A stretch of 64,000 nt of DNA, from positions 18,166,001 through 18,230,000 of the forward strand of contig OZ316893.1 of assembly GCA_973895155.1 (NCBI GenBank), given 5' to 3'. Positions 31,303 to 41,518 of this stretch are shown here, one piece after another (positions within the stretch are counted from its first letter, which is position 1; every line of letters begins with the position of its first letter). This DNA comes from Marsupella aquatica (taxonomy: Eukaryota > Marchantiophyta). Below the pieces are notes generated by a model. That model was not told the origin of the DNA. It did no database searches and was given only the letters and a program-made list of their open reading frames with translations. Position numbers and translations under genes: made by a program.

Positions 31303-32212
31303 CGGTGTAAGGGAGCCGTCCCTTTTAGGGAGGGCAAACGTGGAGGTAGGAGGCGTGAGTGGGCAGGGCGGGCGCTGATCTCCAAGTTTAGACTAAGGAT
31401 CAGGACCAGGAGATGGCCCTGACACTTAGATTAGTGGGATTGCGGATCCACGAGTAAGGGCGACACTTGTGCTCCTGCCTCACTGTACATAGGTAGATTA
31501 CAGTTAGGTAGATTACAGATAAGTAGATTAGGCTTACGCTGCAAGGAATCAGGCGGATCCACAACCAGGATAAGTACCTGGGCTACGGGGAGTTCAGGGC
31601 CTCTTCTTTAACAAGTTTTTAGTTGCACCAGCAGGGCTGGGATCAAGTAGTAAGAGAAGCTCTTGGTTAGTTATACAGTGACCCTTGTGTATATTCATGT
31701 TTCCTCATGCCTAAGAACTGAATAGAGTTGGCCTCACGGCTTAGTTCGTAGAGCTTGTGTATGGGATGTACTGTTTGTATGGCAAGTGCATGGTATAACT
31801 CAGTCAAAAGGAGTCATTTTGCTGTTTGTGTGTCGCATTAACTTGTGTGAAGAGTGCCCACATCATGAAGGGAAGTAGCAAGGGAGTGAGAGTTGGATGT
31901 GTCGAGCTGAGAGAGGTCTTAGCGGCTTAACCAAGCCAATTGGGGATCATTCCGGCGGCGGAATCCAAATATACCTAAAGAAAGCGAGGGGAAGACAAGG
32001 GAAGGCCTAGATTGGGCCGGCTACGTATCTCATGACCCGATGAAGGATCTGTCCAGTATATGTGTGTAAAATGTTAATAGTAGTAGTAGAGGAAATTAGC
32101 AGCGTCCCATGCCGCTAAGCCGCGGAAACGGCCTCGCCGAGGACGAAACCTGTGGGAATCGGCTTGTGCGGGGGCGGTTTCTTGGGTTTGGGGAGCCATG
32201 GGACGCAACACA
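31303..32212 (+). other. Non-coding 3' part of unit B
   Basis: No ORF. It contains a doubled AGGTAGATTA-like word (31493-31530), GGCTTAACCAAGCC (31924-31937), which can fold as a 5-bp hairpin, and the TTCCG...CGGAA hairpin. Confidence 0.6.
31949..31976 (+). other. Conserved hairpin motif, unit B copy
   Basis: ATTCCG-GCGG-CGGAAT, a perfect 6-bp stem with 4-nt loop, followed by CCAAATATACCT. A second small hairpin (GGCTT...AAGCC) lies just upstream. Confidence 0.72.
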
Positions 32213-32217
32213 CACCA

Positions 32218-32745
32218 CTTGGGATATCGTGTGCAATCTAGTTAACCCAATCTAGTTTGCGACTAAGGTAAGTCTTCCAAAGTGAGAAGCAAGCAGGGTA
32301 GGACCACTAGTAGAATTTATCTGCTACTTCTTTGTCTACAAAAAAACAATACGTGTATGTCTTAGCTTGCCTCCAAAACAATGCAATTCTTCTCCCCTAT
32401 CATGGGAGGCCAAATCTACTTGAAGAAACAAGTCTTGAAACAAGTCTTCACACTGTTTGGAAATCCTCAAAGTCTTCCTCAATGTCAAGAATTAGTGAAG
32501 CCTTTGTCTTCTCAGAAAAACTGAGGATCCTGGAATCAGGGATAGTAGGCATCACTTCAGCCACAATTTCAGACATGAGGGAAGACGCAATTGACTTGAC
32601 CTGCTCCCAAAGTGCCCACCGATGAAGCCAAAGCTTGGTTTCACTATTTGAGAATTAACCTAGATGAAGAAACTTCTTCCAAAGCTCAAGCCAACACTGT
32701 GCCTCAAGGAGTGTACATTGAAGTTGTGGGGATTGCAAAGTCATG
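32218..32745. other. Host or older repeat DNA between B and C, no gene seen
   Basis: Contains only short open stretches. The segment around 32430-32460 repeats CAAGTCTTGAAACAAGTCTT. Confidence 0.4.
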
Positions 32746-33108
32746 CCTGTTGTAACGCTGCCAGCATGGCTGGTAATGAGTAATACGGGTTAATCTGTGT
32801 TAAGGATGTATGAAGTAGACGTAGGAATCTGTAGTTATTAGCATAACGACACAAAATTAGCTAGTCATGATGCTTAGAATAGGTTTTAGTAATAATGGGA
32901 GTTTATGCTCTGGCTGGCGGCGTGGCACCTGACATATCGCCGGATTAGGGGTGCGTTATGGATGTCAGCCTTGGATCCATATAACTGATCTGGAGGCAGC
33001 TCTTGCCACGCTCTGACCCAGACTGAAGGAGTGATCGGTAAGCCTCAAGCGTAGCAAGCTTGGCCTATTGTGAGCAAGAAGGGCCGATCAATTGATGCAT
33101 GATACGGG

Positions 33109-33116
33109 TATAAAAG
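33109..33116 (+). promoter_or_regulatory. TATA box of element C
   Basis: TATAAAAG 358 bp from the unit start and 112 nt before the ORF start; the D copy has its box at 360 bp. Confidence 0.7.
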
Positions 33117-33220
33117 ATGGACTCTTCCCCGTCTCAAATTTACCAGTTCTTTCCTCGTGCAAGCTTTGAGCTTGGCCCCTTTGCGCACTTAGTGATTCAG
33201 CCAGCCCTCGACACTTTGCC

Positions 33221-34256
33221 ATGTCTGTCACGGTTATGTCCAGTTTGGCTATTCACTTTTGGTACCAATTCCTGTGCATTGGTAACCATCTTGCGACCTC
33301 ACTTGCCAAACATAACCTGCAAAAGTACAAAGCCAAAAGGCATTATGAATGGCTTATCAAATTGAACGGGCTCTCTCATTACAATAACAACCTCAACCTT
33401 CCATTTGAGAGCAAGTACTGCCAAGATGCAAAGATCTTTGAGTTCTTCTTCGAGGGAACCAAGTACCTTGGCTTTGGAGAAGCGCTCCTCCAACTCCCGG
33501 ACAAGGTTTTCAAGATCCCTCGCATGGTGGACTTACAGCGTCATCACTTTGATGACATACCTGCCAGGGTGCAGACCTTCCTTGATTGTCGATTTGACAT
33601 TAGTCCAAACGCGGGAGGACCTTCCTCAATTGCAGCATTGCTTGGCTTCCCATCTGGAACTTTGGGTCCCATGGCACCTACTCCAGCAGTAGCTACGGCC
33701 AACTCACTAGCGCCAGGACCGGCACAGACGCCACCCCGAGTACCCTTAAGCCGCTCGCCACCACCAGTCGCACCACTCGCTCGAGTGCAATCTGTGGTGA
33801 ATGCGGTCAACCTGAGCTTGGAGGATGAGGAAGTTCCTCCATCACTTATCCGCAAACCACTAGGAACCCATTGACCCGGTATGGGTACTGCGCCATCGTC
33901 CCAGCAAGCCCAGACCTGGGAGGTGGCCCCAGTAGACAACACGGTGATGGTTGCAGCCCCGACACTGTTACTGATGGTAGTGACAATACCACCACCACCG
34001 GACAAGGAAGACGGGGAGTTGTCCCCATCAACAAGTCACCCTAGAAACCAATCTTGGGGTAAGAAGCGGAAGGAGCCGGCCTCAGTATCCGGCTGACCAG
34101 TAGCTACTGTTGTAGTGGTCAAGTTGACCATGCATCAAATGGGGGAGAATGTCCACAAAAACATTCTCCACCCAAAGCATGCATGTTACTTGAAAACCCA
34201 AGGGTTCAAGCACCTCATCGCTCTTCCTTGGACCACTTGTAGGTATAACGGGCAAG
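33221..34256 (+). pseudogene. Family-I ORF 1 remnant (element C)
   Basis: 33221-33874 is open (217 codons): WYQFLCIGNHLATSLAKHNL, FEFFFEGTKYLGFGEALL, LPDKVFKIPRMVDLQRHHFD, then a Pro-rich linker ending in VQSVVNAVNLSLEDEE. After stops and a frameshift, 34115-34256 carries MHQMGENVHKNILHPKHACY and LKTQGFKHLIALPW, the start of the core. The sequence is the best-preserved N-terminus of this family in the window. There is no zinc knuckle and no known enzyme motif. It starts about 110 nt after the TATA box, leaving no room for an ordinary LTR end plus primer site. Confidence 0.65.
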
Positions 34257-34283
34257 ACGTAGACTGGCTAAGGAGACAGCAAG

Positions 34284-34994
34284 ATGGCCCTAACGGTACG
34301 CCGGAAGAAACAATTGCCTCCGGTGAATATCAATGTCATTGATATAGAAGACTGGGGCACTCCAAAAATTGATGTAGAAATCAATGGGTGTGTTATTAGT
34401 CGCGTCCCTGTAGATGGCGGCACAGGGATCAACATCATGATGGAGCAGACCGCATTTGACTTGGGGTACACAGAGTTTGAACCTACCCCAAGATCATGCG
34501 CATGGCAAACCAAGAGCAGGTAATCCCTTTAGGACGTCTCTCTCGGATCCTAACTCGAATTGGTGAGCTAGAATACCGGTTGAATTTTGTCATCATCCCT
34601 TTATCGATACCCATGACTTTTCCGTTGTTGCTCGGACAACCATGGCTGTACCAAGCCCGAGTGATAGAAGACTGGTCAAAGAAAGAGTTTCAGATAGGGA
34701 AAGTTGTCATCCCTTGGGATAACCCTCCCTACTTGGGAGAATCCGACCGAGAGGTGTCCAATTTTACCTCTGGAGAGGAAGAAGGTAGCAAAGACCTTGA
34801 TACGGATTGTTGGCTCGTTAGCGTGTAGAAACCAATGCCTGAGGAAGTTTGCATCGAGGAAGCACACAAGGAACCACCGGCGACACCAAGTCAACCAGAA
34901 CCAAGGGTAGCACAGGGAGAAAATCCCAACGCAGGAGAGATCAACGAGCCCCTCAACTCTCAATGGATCCAAGAGCAGTTGAAGTTGGACCCAT
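34284..34994 (+). pseudogene. Aspartic protease region (element C)
   Basis: NINVIDIEDWGTPKIDVEI leads to VPVDGGTGINIM, the retropepsin-like site in the plant form D-G-G; after a frameshift near 34500 comes VIPLGRLSRILTRIGELEY and PLLLGQPWLYQARVIEDW. It continues as an acidic linker to LKLDP, where the 34995 insertion begins. Confidence 0.75.
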
Positions 34995-35590
34995 TGTGAC
35001 ACCAATGACATGGTCCTTATTCTATAATCTGAGTAACTAGGTTGCTGTATGCAAGGAGTAGCTATTGATACCGCATAACAATTAGCAAGCTGGCAAGAAT
35101 AAGGGCAATCATGGCGTTAAGAGTAGGGATGAAGGTATTTCAGCTTGAAGACTCACAACCAAGGCAGAGGTAGTCACTGTCAAGGCCACAAAGGAGAAGC
35201 TGGGGAAGAGAGGAGGAAGCGAGTCTCCATAACTGAATATGAAGCTGTGTGGTATGGTGATTGTTCTCATGACAAAATTTGAATGTCTTGGGTGTGTAGC
35301 TTCATTTTGTTAGTTAGGTTAGTGGTTCATAGTCTAGTCTTAGAATGTTAGGGAAATAAAAGGCTATGTCGCGGGTGGTCGGCGACCATATCTCGTTCAA
35401 TATGTCACCAAATCCGGATCTATAAAGAGCATTGGAAAGATCTGGTCAAGGCGAGTAAAATCGATATAAAACACTCGGGAAATGGAGGTGTATTAAGGAA
35501 GATACGGCCTGATTAGTGTGATGGGTTAACTTGTGGCCGGAATTAGCGGATTCGGCTTCAGTTTCGGGTTAACCCAAGCTCGGCCACGGC

Positions 35591-35694
35591 TTAGCTTAGG
35601 TAAGCACGGCTTCAACTTAGCTCAGGTAAGCACGGCTTCAGCTTAGCTTAGGTAAGCACGGCTTCAGCTTAGCTCAAGTAAGCACAGCTTCAGC
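35591..35694 (+). repeat. 26-bp tandem array, four copies
   Basis: Unit TTAGCTCAGGTAAGCACGGC plus TTCAGC. Related words (CTCGGGTTAG, GGTTAGC) continue irregularly to about 35935. Confidence 0.85.
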
Positions 35695-36261
35695 TTAGGC
35701 TTAACCCGGGTTCGGATTAGATTGATCCCGGGTTAGACTTAACTCGGGTTAGCCTAAACTCGGGCTCAGGTTAGCATAGGTAAGCTCGGGTTCGGGCTCA
35801 GCTTAGGTTAGCGGTTAGCGGATAGCGGATAGCGGGTAGCGGCCTAACCCGAGACCACGGGTTAGCTCTACTCAGGTTAGATAGGATAGCTAGGTTAGCC
35901 GAACTCGGGTTAGCTATGTAACTCGGGTTAGCGCAGCAGTGAGTACCCCCTCTCGGTTGCGGGGGCATAACTCTCTGTGTATTTGACCAAATCGGCTATA
36001 ATTGACCTCGTTGGAAAGAGGAGCTCAAGCCGCTTCCAACGCTGCTATCCACGCAACAAATGGTTGAATAGAGAAATCAGGAGAGGAGGCGCAAGCTCGC
36101 GAAAACCATGGAGGAGGGCCAAATCCGAAGTACATAGCCAATTCGAGATAGAAATAAAGTTGCGAGTTAGGGTTTAGTAGTTAGAGATAGTGGCGGCTCT
36201 GTTAGGGCTGGGATGGGGCTCCAGCAGCGTAGTATCCACCCATTTGGGCTCAGTATGAGAG

Positions 36262-36268
36262 TATATAG
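36262..36268 (+). promoter_or_regulatory. TATA box of the 34995-37677 unit
   Basis: TATATAG, 80 nt before the ATG at 36348. Confidence 0.55.
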
Positions 36269-36347
36269 AGCAGCCCCCCGATAGAGGCAAGGGGGGGGGA
36301 CTTCAGTTGTGTGATCTCACTTAGACTGAGCAGCAGGGAGGAGCTCT

Positions 36348-36770
36348 ATGCAAGCAAGGCTGGACTTGGACGCTGCGTGTTGGGGAGAGCTTGGTTGTGC
36401 TATTACTCAGGGAGTAATCAGCCAAGCTTCACAGCAACGGGTTGCTAGGTTTGCGAGCTGGATTGTGGCTCTTTCTAGTGGGCAGCACAACTGGGTTCTT
36501 TTCCCCCGATACAGAGCCTTGGTGATAGGTGATGTATTGGTGATTGTAAACTGTGGGGAGGATTTCAATTCGATTTGCGGTGGGCACATTAGGGAGGCTG
36601 AGGTACTGATTAAGGGGCAGCAGGAGGAGCATTTACAGTTCAGTCTGGCAAGGCTACGTGATCCATGGGGAGTCCCGGCCTTTGTCTGGTGGAGAGCACT
36701 AAGGGATCTATGGCCAGAGCTGAGCTTGCAGGGCAACCGTGAGGCCGGGCCTCATTGCAGTCTGGGGTAG
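36348..36770 (+). CDS. 140-codon ORF of unknown function in the inserted unit
   Basis: The ORF starts 80 nt after a TATA box. The protein has a Trp/Val-rich globular character (ARFASWIVALSSGQHNWVLF, ALVIGDVLVIVNCGEDFN) and ends without a coiled coil. I recognise no family. Its place in the unit matches ORF 1 of the family-I LTRs. Confidence 0.4.
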   Translation: MQARLDLDAACWGELGCAITQGVISQASQQRVARFASWIVALSSGQHNWVLFPRYRALVIGDVLVIVNCGEDFNSICGGHIREAEVLIKGQQEEHLQFSLARLRDPWGVPAFVWWRALRDLWPELSLQGNREAGPHCSLG

Positions 36771-37340
36771 ATCGTCGTTAGGCCTGGTACCAGCTTTGAA
36801 GTCGAGTCAACTAGGCATGCGTAACTTGACGTTCTGAATTGGAGGTGTGAGATCTATATGTGCCCCCAAGAATGAAGTGCAGTGAAGGAGGTTGAGTTCA
36901 GGATTGAGTTTGCAAGGCAAGTACGGGATTGGTTCAAGTCCAATCTGCCGTCGCAATCTGGAGTGAGCCGGGCTCAGGTTCAGGATTGAGCTTGCATGGC
37001 AAGCACGGGGCTTGCAGGACAAGCACGTCACAATCTGGAGGAGACAGCCTTCGGCCCTAGTGTTCGGATCAAGTGTTCTCAGTGAACTATTGTGCACATC
37101 TTTGAATCTAATTGAGTTTTCCTCTCAGGCCTCATTTCTCTCATGGATGTGTGTGTGTGTGAGGCAATCTGAGTGTATGATGGGACTAGCAGCGCCACTG
37201 AGAGGTGTACAGGGTGCATTGAAGCGGGCTGGGTGAGGACTGTCATAGCTCTGATTGCTAAGAGTGGAATGGCAGAGTGGTGGGGCAATGGCTTAGAAGT
37301 CCCTAAGCCGGGAATCAGTCAGGAGTCACTGGTTTATGGG
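36771..37340 (+). other. Non-coding part of the inserted unit
   Basis: No supported gene. It contains repeats of GGCAAGTACGGG/GGCAAGCACGGG around 36910-37020, then GGCTTAGAAGTCCCTAAGCC (37289-37308), a 6-bp hairpin also present in unit D. Confidence 0.5.
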
Positions 37341-37343
37341 TAC

Positions 37344-37371
37344 ATTCCGGCGGCAGAATAGAAACATACCT
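37344..37371 (+). other. Conserved hairpin motif, inserted unit copy
   Basis: ATTCCG-GCGG-CAGAAT with one mismatch in the stem, followed by AGAAACATACCT. The upstream GGCTTA...TAAGCC hairpin lies 35 nt before. Confidence 0.7.
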
Positions 37372-37682
37372 ATGACAGTAAGCATACGTATAGACCTATG
37401 CGCACCGTAGCGCTAGGCCCTGTGTGTACGGGCCCGATATGAAGACCCCTTCTCACCAGAACTATCATGAGCGCAGATCTGATCCCCAACCTTGGTTCCT
37501 TGGGATTGAGCTTGGGTGATGTGTGATAGAGTCTTGCTATGATAGTCTGGTGTTAAGGGCATAAATTGGTGTTTACCGGCCTTCACAACATCCCTTCGTG
37601 ATCCTCAGGTACAAGGAGATGGTTTTGGCACCCTAAGTGACATTTTTGGTGTTAAGAGCCATGTCAATCGCGTGACACCCAT

Positions 37683-39281
37683 TGTTGCAGCAATTTGAAG
37701 GGTACTGTACAAACGCAAGAATGGAGACATCATCCAAAACCCACAACATCCGACCGCAACACTTTGAGTCCATGCAGATTTCTCCTGAGAAATCTTTCTT
37801 TGTGGGGAGGAACCTCAGTGAAGAGGAACGAGAAACCTACCGACGGCTTCTGACAAAGTATCAGGATGTGTTTGCCTGGTCTCATCAGGACCTTACCGGC
37901 ATCCCAACTATATATGGGGAACATCGGATTGATCTGAAAGAGGGGGATATACCAATGTGACAGCGATAGTACCACCTGAACCCCAAATATTTGCTAAAAG
38001 TCAAAGAAGAGATCGACAAGTTGTTGGAAGTCGGATTCATTTTTCCAGTGCCACATAGCGAATGGGTATCACCCATTGTGATCATCCCAAAGAAGGTTGG
38101 ACCAGATGGCGTAGTCAAAATACGGGTGTGCCAAGATTTCAGGAAGTTAAATGAGGCCACCAAGAAGGATTACTACCCCCTTCCCTTCACCGATATAATA
38201 CTGGATCACGTGGCTGGGCACGAGTGCTACAGTCTACTAGATGGCATGTCCGGATACCACCAAGTCTGGATTAGGGAGGAGGATCAGATACTCACCATCT
38301 TCACCACCGACTGGGGCACGTTCGCGTTCGGACAAATGCCCTTTGGGCTGTGCAACGCACCGGGGACTTTTCAAAGAATCATGATGGATGTCTTTTGGGA
38401 TTTCCCCCATTACTTTTTGGAGATTTTCATCGATGACTTTGCAGTGTTTGGGGCGATGATTCAACATGAGGAACATTTGGAGTTAACGTTTGGCCGATGT
38501 AGAGAGAGGAACCTCAAGTTGAATCCCCACAAGTGCTACTTTGGAGTTTCCAGTGGGATACTCCTTGGCCATCAAGTTTCCAAGGAGGGGATAGCCGTGG
38601 ATTTGGATAAGATAGCAGTAATACTCTCAATCAGAGAACCCACCATGGTGACTGACGTGCGCGCCTTCCTGGGGATGGTCGGGTATTACCACAGATTCGT
38701 TGAAGGATATGGATATTCAAAGATAGCCCTGCCTCTCACTGAGCTCCTCAAGAAAAACATTTTGTTCACCTTTGAGGCACGGCAGAAGGCTGCATTTGAG
38801 GAGTTAAAACTACGGATGTGCAAAGCTCCAATATTGTGCGCTCCAAAATTTGATAGAGAATTCCATGTGATAGGAGATGCTTCCGGGTTTTGCATCGGCA
38901 TCATTCTGTGGCAGTACGGAGACAATAAGGAAGAGAAGCCCATCTACTATACAAGCAGGCAGATGAGCAGCAAAGAGAGAAACTACACTACCAAAGACCA
39001 AGAATGCCTCCCGATAGTTTTTGCATGCCGGAAATTCCGACACTACCTCCTAGGAAATGAGTGCGTATTCTATACCGATCACGATGCAATCAAGTATCTA
39101 GTCAACAAGACTTGTCAAGACAAGTAGCACGATGGGTTATGCTATTACAAGAATTCCAATATAGCATACTAGTCAAACTAGGCAAGAATAACGCCAACGC
39201 AGACTATTTATCCAGGCTCAAGGAAGAAGGCGACCTGAGCCCCCTTCCGGACCAGTTTCCAGACAAAAACCTGTTTGCCAT
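37683..39281 (+). pseudogene. Reverse transcriptase and RNase H (element C)
   Basis: Motifs in order: VFAWSHQDLTGIP, VKEEIDKLLEVGFIFPV, VRVCQDFRK-type block (IRVCQDFRKLNEATKKD), FGLCNAPGTFQRIM, active site IFIDDFAVFG (FIDD, both Asp present), LLGHQVSKEGI, FLGMVGYYHRFVEGY, RNase H GDASGFCIGIIL and LPIVFACRKFRHYLLG. Stops lie near 37958-37970 and a frameshift near 39115; after it comes the chain ARWVMLLQEFQYSILV. Coding ends where LTR G is inserted. Confidence 0.88.
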
Positions 39282-39348
39282 TGTTAAACACTGATTCCTC
39301 CTTGCAATTAGCGGATAATTAACTTCCTTCTACCCATTCGCCTTCCTA

Positions 39349-39930
39349 TTAACTGATTAACCGTCTGACTATAGGGTAATCTGACAAATTGTTCTCATTC
39401 TCCAAATCTGTGATTTTAGCTAAATGTTCTTCAATATCCACTTCTTCTTTCCACTTCTTAGGTACAATAGACTCAGTTAAGACCAATCCTTCTCGGTACA
39501 CAATCTCTATGAACCCACACCATTCACGGTAAGTAAAGATACAAATTGGAATACTCTCTTCCTTCAATCAACGAGTAATCAAGTGTGAACCAATTGAACA
39601 AATCCACAATTCAATCGGTCTGAGTCTAATTAGCAAGTAATTGTCCCTACCCTTGTTGTTAGGATTCATACTTCCAGGAATTGTGATCTTATCAATCCAA
39701 TTGTCTCATCGATTTACTCTTAGAGAGATCAATCAATTTCGTGTGTAACGGGGTAATTCAAGAAAAGCTATTCGTAATAAAAATACCAATTCAACAATTA
39801 CTCTGTTATGTTGGAGGTGTATGACAACCAGATTGTCATCCTCAAAACACACAAACTCCAACCAGACTCTATTGCTTACGAGTTGTCTGTTTGCTTGATT
39901 CCTTAAGGTATTATACCTTAAAGTCCTCAC
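39349..39930 (-). pseudogene. Conserved LTR-encoded segments (LTR G)
   Basis: 39733-39930 reads NRQLVSNRVWLEFVCFEDDN and LVVIHLQHNRV; 39349-39567 reads IPICIFTYREWCGFIEIVYR, EGLVL, VPKKWKEEVDIEEHL. E has VWLEMVCFEGDTLVVIHLHH and TYREWCGFIEIVYREGLVL in the same places. Many of the nucleotide differences between the two LTRs fall at third codon positions (for example CGCGAG/CGTGAA for Arg-Glu), as expected for a translated, selected sequence. Confidence 0.6.
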
Positions 39931-40472
39931 TCTGAGTTAGTTAATCCTCATTCATCCTTGCAGTCGACGATTGACCGACTTAACATTTCCTTTATAAGTT
40001 CTTATCAAGGTTGTGGTTTCAATAGTCACGACTTCCTTTCTAAGTCCTGCCTATCGAATTGACTCACTTAACCCTCTATTTACTTCTCAGATTTCTCAAT
40101 TTTGTCCATTCACTTTTTGTTCATACTCTCGTATTCAATCTCAATCTCTTTTCATATCCTTCACTAGCAATTGTTACTCATCCATGAACAAAGTCTCGTG
40201 GTTGCAATAATAACTTCTTTACTTCTTAACATCAAAATTCTACTCACAGTTGAGTAGGGAACACTTCTACAAACCACTGACCATCTCAAGGGAAGTCTGA
40301 CTCTGCCTTTTGATCAGATTACCTATTGCAAAAATTGACACCTTGCCTTTCCTTATTGCTAGATTAAATACTATCATTCTGCAGGGTCTATTAGTTTCCA
40401 ACTATTCTGCTATACTACCAAAATTGTCATCTAAACGACTGATCAAACATAACCGCTTAGTCGGTTATTAAA

Positions 40473-40619
40473 CTGCTGTTCATGGTTACTAAACTGCTAC
40501 CCGTGTTTATGCAACTGGTACCCGCGATTACTCAACTGCTACGCGCGGTTACTCAACTACTACTCGTGGTTACTCAATTGCTACCCGCGATTACTCAACT
40601 GTTAACTAGAATTACTGCA
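40473..40619. repeat. 21-bp tandem array, seven copies
   Basis: Unit like CTGCTACCCGCGATTACTCAA, drifting between copies. A multiple of three, so it can be read as a heptapeptide repeat, but no flanking protein supports that. Confidence 0.85.
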
Positions 40620-40786
40620 CAACAAAGGCTATGTCACACCATCGGCCTAGTCCTTAGGCCGATCTATGTCTACGACAAACACTTCCCTTGCTAGTATTCT
40701 GGTTCGGGCAGGGAGGGACATGCGGAGTGCGTATAATTCTCCCAAACTAGCGCTAAGTGCGCATACATTTACTTACGAGCACGCTT

Positions 40787-40815
40787 AGGTATGTTTTGTG
40801 TTCCGCTGTTGGAAC
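40787..40815 (-). other. Conserved hairpin motif, LTR D copy
   Basis: Minus strand: GTTCC-AACAGC-GGAAC, followed by ACAAAACATACCT. Upstream on the same strand GGCTTAGAAGTCCGTAAGCC forms the companion hairpin. Confidence 0.7.
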
Positions 40816-41518
40816 ATACCTTAGTCGACATGGGGTCGACCCCGGCTTACGGACTTCTAAGCCTTCATGTTACCGCCTTCGATCCGGATCCATTACTACA
40901 AGTGCTCAACCCTGGCTCGCAACCCCGTACCCGTAACCTGCACCCAATGCACGCTTGGCATAACGTGTTTGGCCCAACATTGATACTTGCACACAAGACT
41001 CATACATGCATACATGCATTCATACATAACATAAATCTTGATTTACACGAAGGAATTGAGGGGAAAGGATTTCATTCATATATGATCATACACTTACGAT
41101 TGGGTGACCCGACACCTTGTGAATGAACGGGCCCAAGACCAAGGAGTATACACTACAACAGAGCTCGGCTCTGCACTCGCCCAACAAGCTTAGTCGTATA
41201 CCCTCCCCTTGGCACTCCGACACTTCACCGAGTTTGGGACTTCCCCGCGCGTACTGCGAATGGCCAACTTTTGAGTCTAAAATCCCCCCTGTGCCTTTAC
41301 CGGGGGGCTGCTAAATACTAAGGGCTGAGGACCAGCCTGGCCTCGTGCCCGAATCTACGCTAACTTATATCCTCGCTAAGCTGGTTACGGCTTGTCCTAT
41401 TAGTCTAACCTATTCTACACAGGCTGGCTAATGTGTCAGCGCCACTATCTTCTGGCCGGCACTTGTCCTAACAGCCTGTTTTAGCTACTTCTAGTTCTTT
41501 TCTAAGCCTAACCCTCCG

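Larger units (their letters stand above)
27511..32212 (+). mobile_element. Unit B: 4702-bp TG...CA unit with coiled-coil ORF
   Basis: Begins TGTGATGCC and ends GCAACACA, with CACCA duplicated at 27506-27510 and 32213-32217. The ends are inverted (TGTGATGCC versus TGTGTTGCG). There is no pol and no internal repeat of either end. The start is shared with unit F at 61110. The content is a broken ORF (27627-31302), about 900 bp of untranslated DNA and a hairpin 248 bp from the right end. The simplest reading is a solo LTR of unusual length. Confidence 0.82.
34995..37677 (+). mobile_element. 2683-bp TG...CA unit inserted in element C
   Basis: Starts TGTGACACCAATGACATGG and ends with the imperfect complement CCATGTCAATCGCGTGACA (15 of 19 positions pair). 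CCCAT is duplicated at 34990-34994 and 37678-37682; removing the unit and one CCCAT rejoins the reading frame ...LKLDP-LLQQFEG.... No pol. It contains a 26-bp tandem array, a TATA box, a 140-codon ORF and a double hairpin. Either a solo LTR with a short ORF or a terminal-inverted-repeat element; the 5-bp duplication and TG...CA ends favour the first. Confidence 0.83.
32751..39281 (+). mobile_element. Element C: family-I gypsy element, internally deleted and interrupted
   Basis: Starts TGTAACGCTGCC and is closely similar to the starts of A and D. Order: LTR promoter region, ORF 1 remnant (33221-34256), protease, linker, inserted unit (34995-37677), then RT and RNase H up to 39281, where LTR G begins. 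Integrase and 3' LTR are not seen after it; they should lie beyond the later insertions. The ORF 1 remnant jumps from the core motif ...TCRYNGQD directly to a WLRRQQDG stretch like the end of D's coiled coil, so about 1.5 kb has been lost. Confidence 0.78.
39282..40631 (-). mobile_element. LTR G, diverged relative of the E LTR
   Basis: Minus-strand end TGTTTAACA at 39282 equals the E LTR end (CGTTTAACA), set into the pol gene of C next to GCCAT. Two protein-like segments (39349-39567 and 39733-39930, minus) match segments in the R/U5 half of the E LTR. The U3 half with the OB-fold ORF is not found. The other end is cut by LTR D at 40632. Confidence 0.7.

Noticed and set aside
34995-37677. Classical DNA transposon with terminal inverted repeats
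   Set aside because: The ends pair over 19 bp with four mismatches, but no transposase is present, and TG...CA plus a 5-bp duplication fits an LTR better. Kept as an alternative only.
40482-40694. Heptapeptide-repeat ORF (VTQLLPAI-like)
   Set aside because: A by-product of the 21-bp tandem array in LTR G; no homologue or start context.
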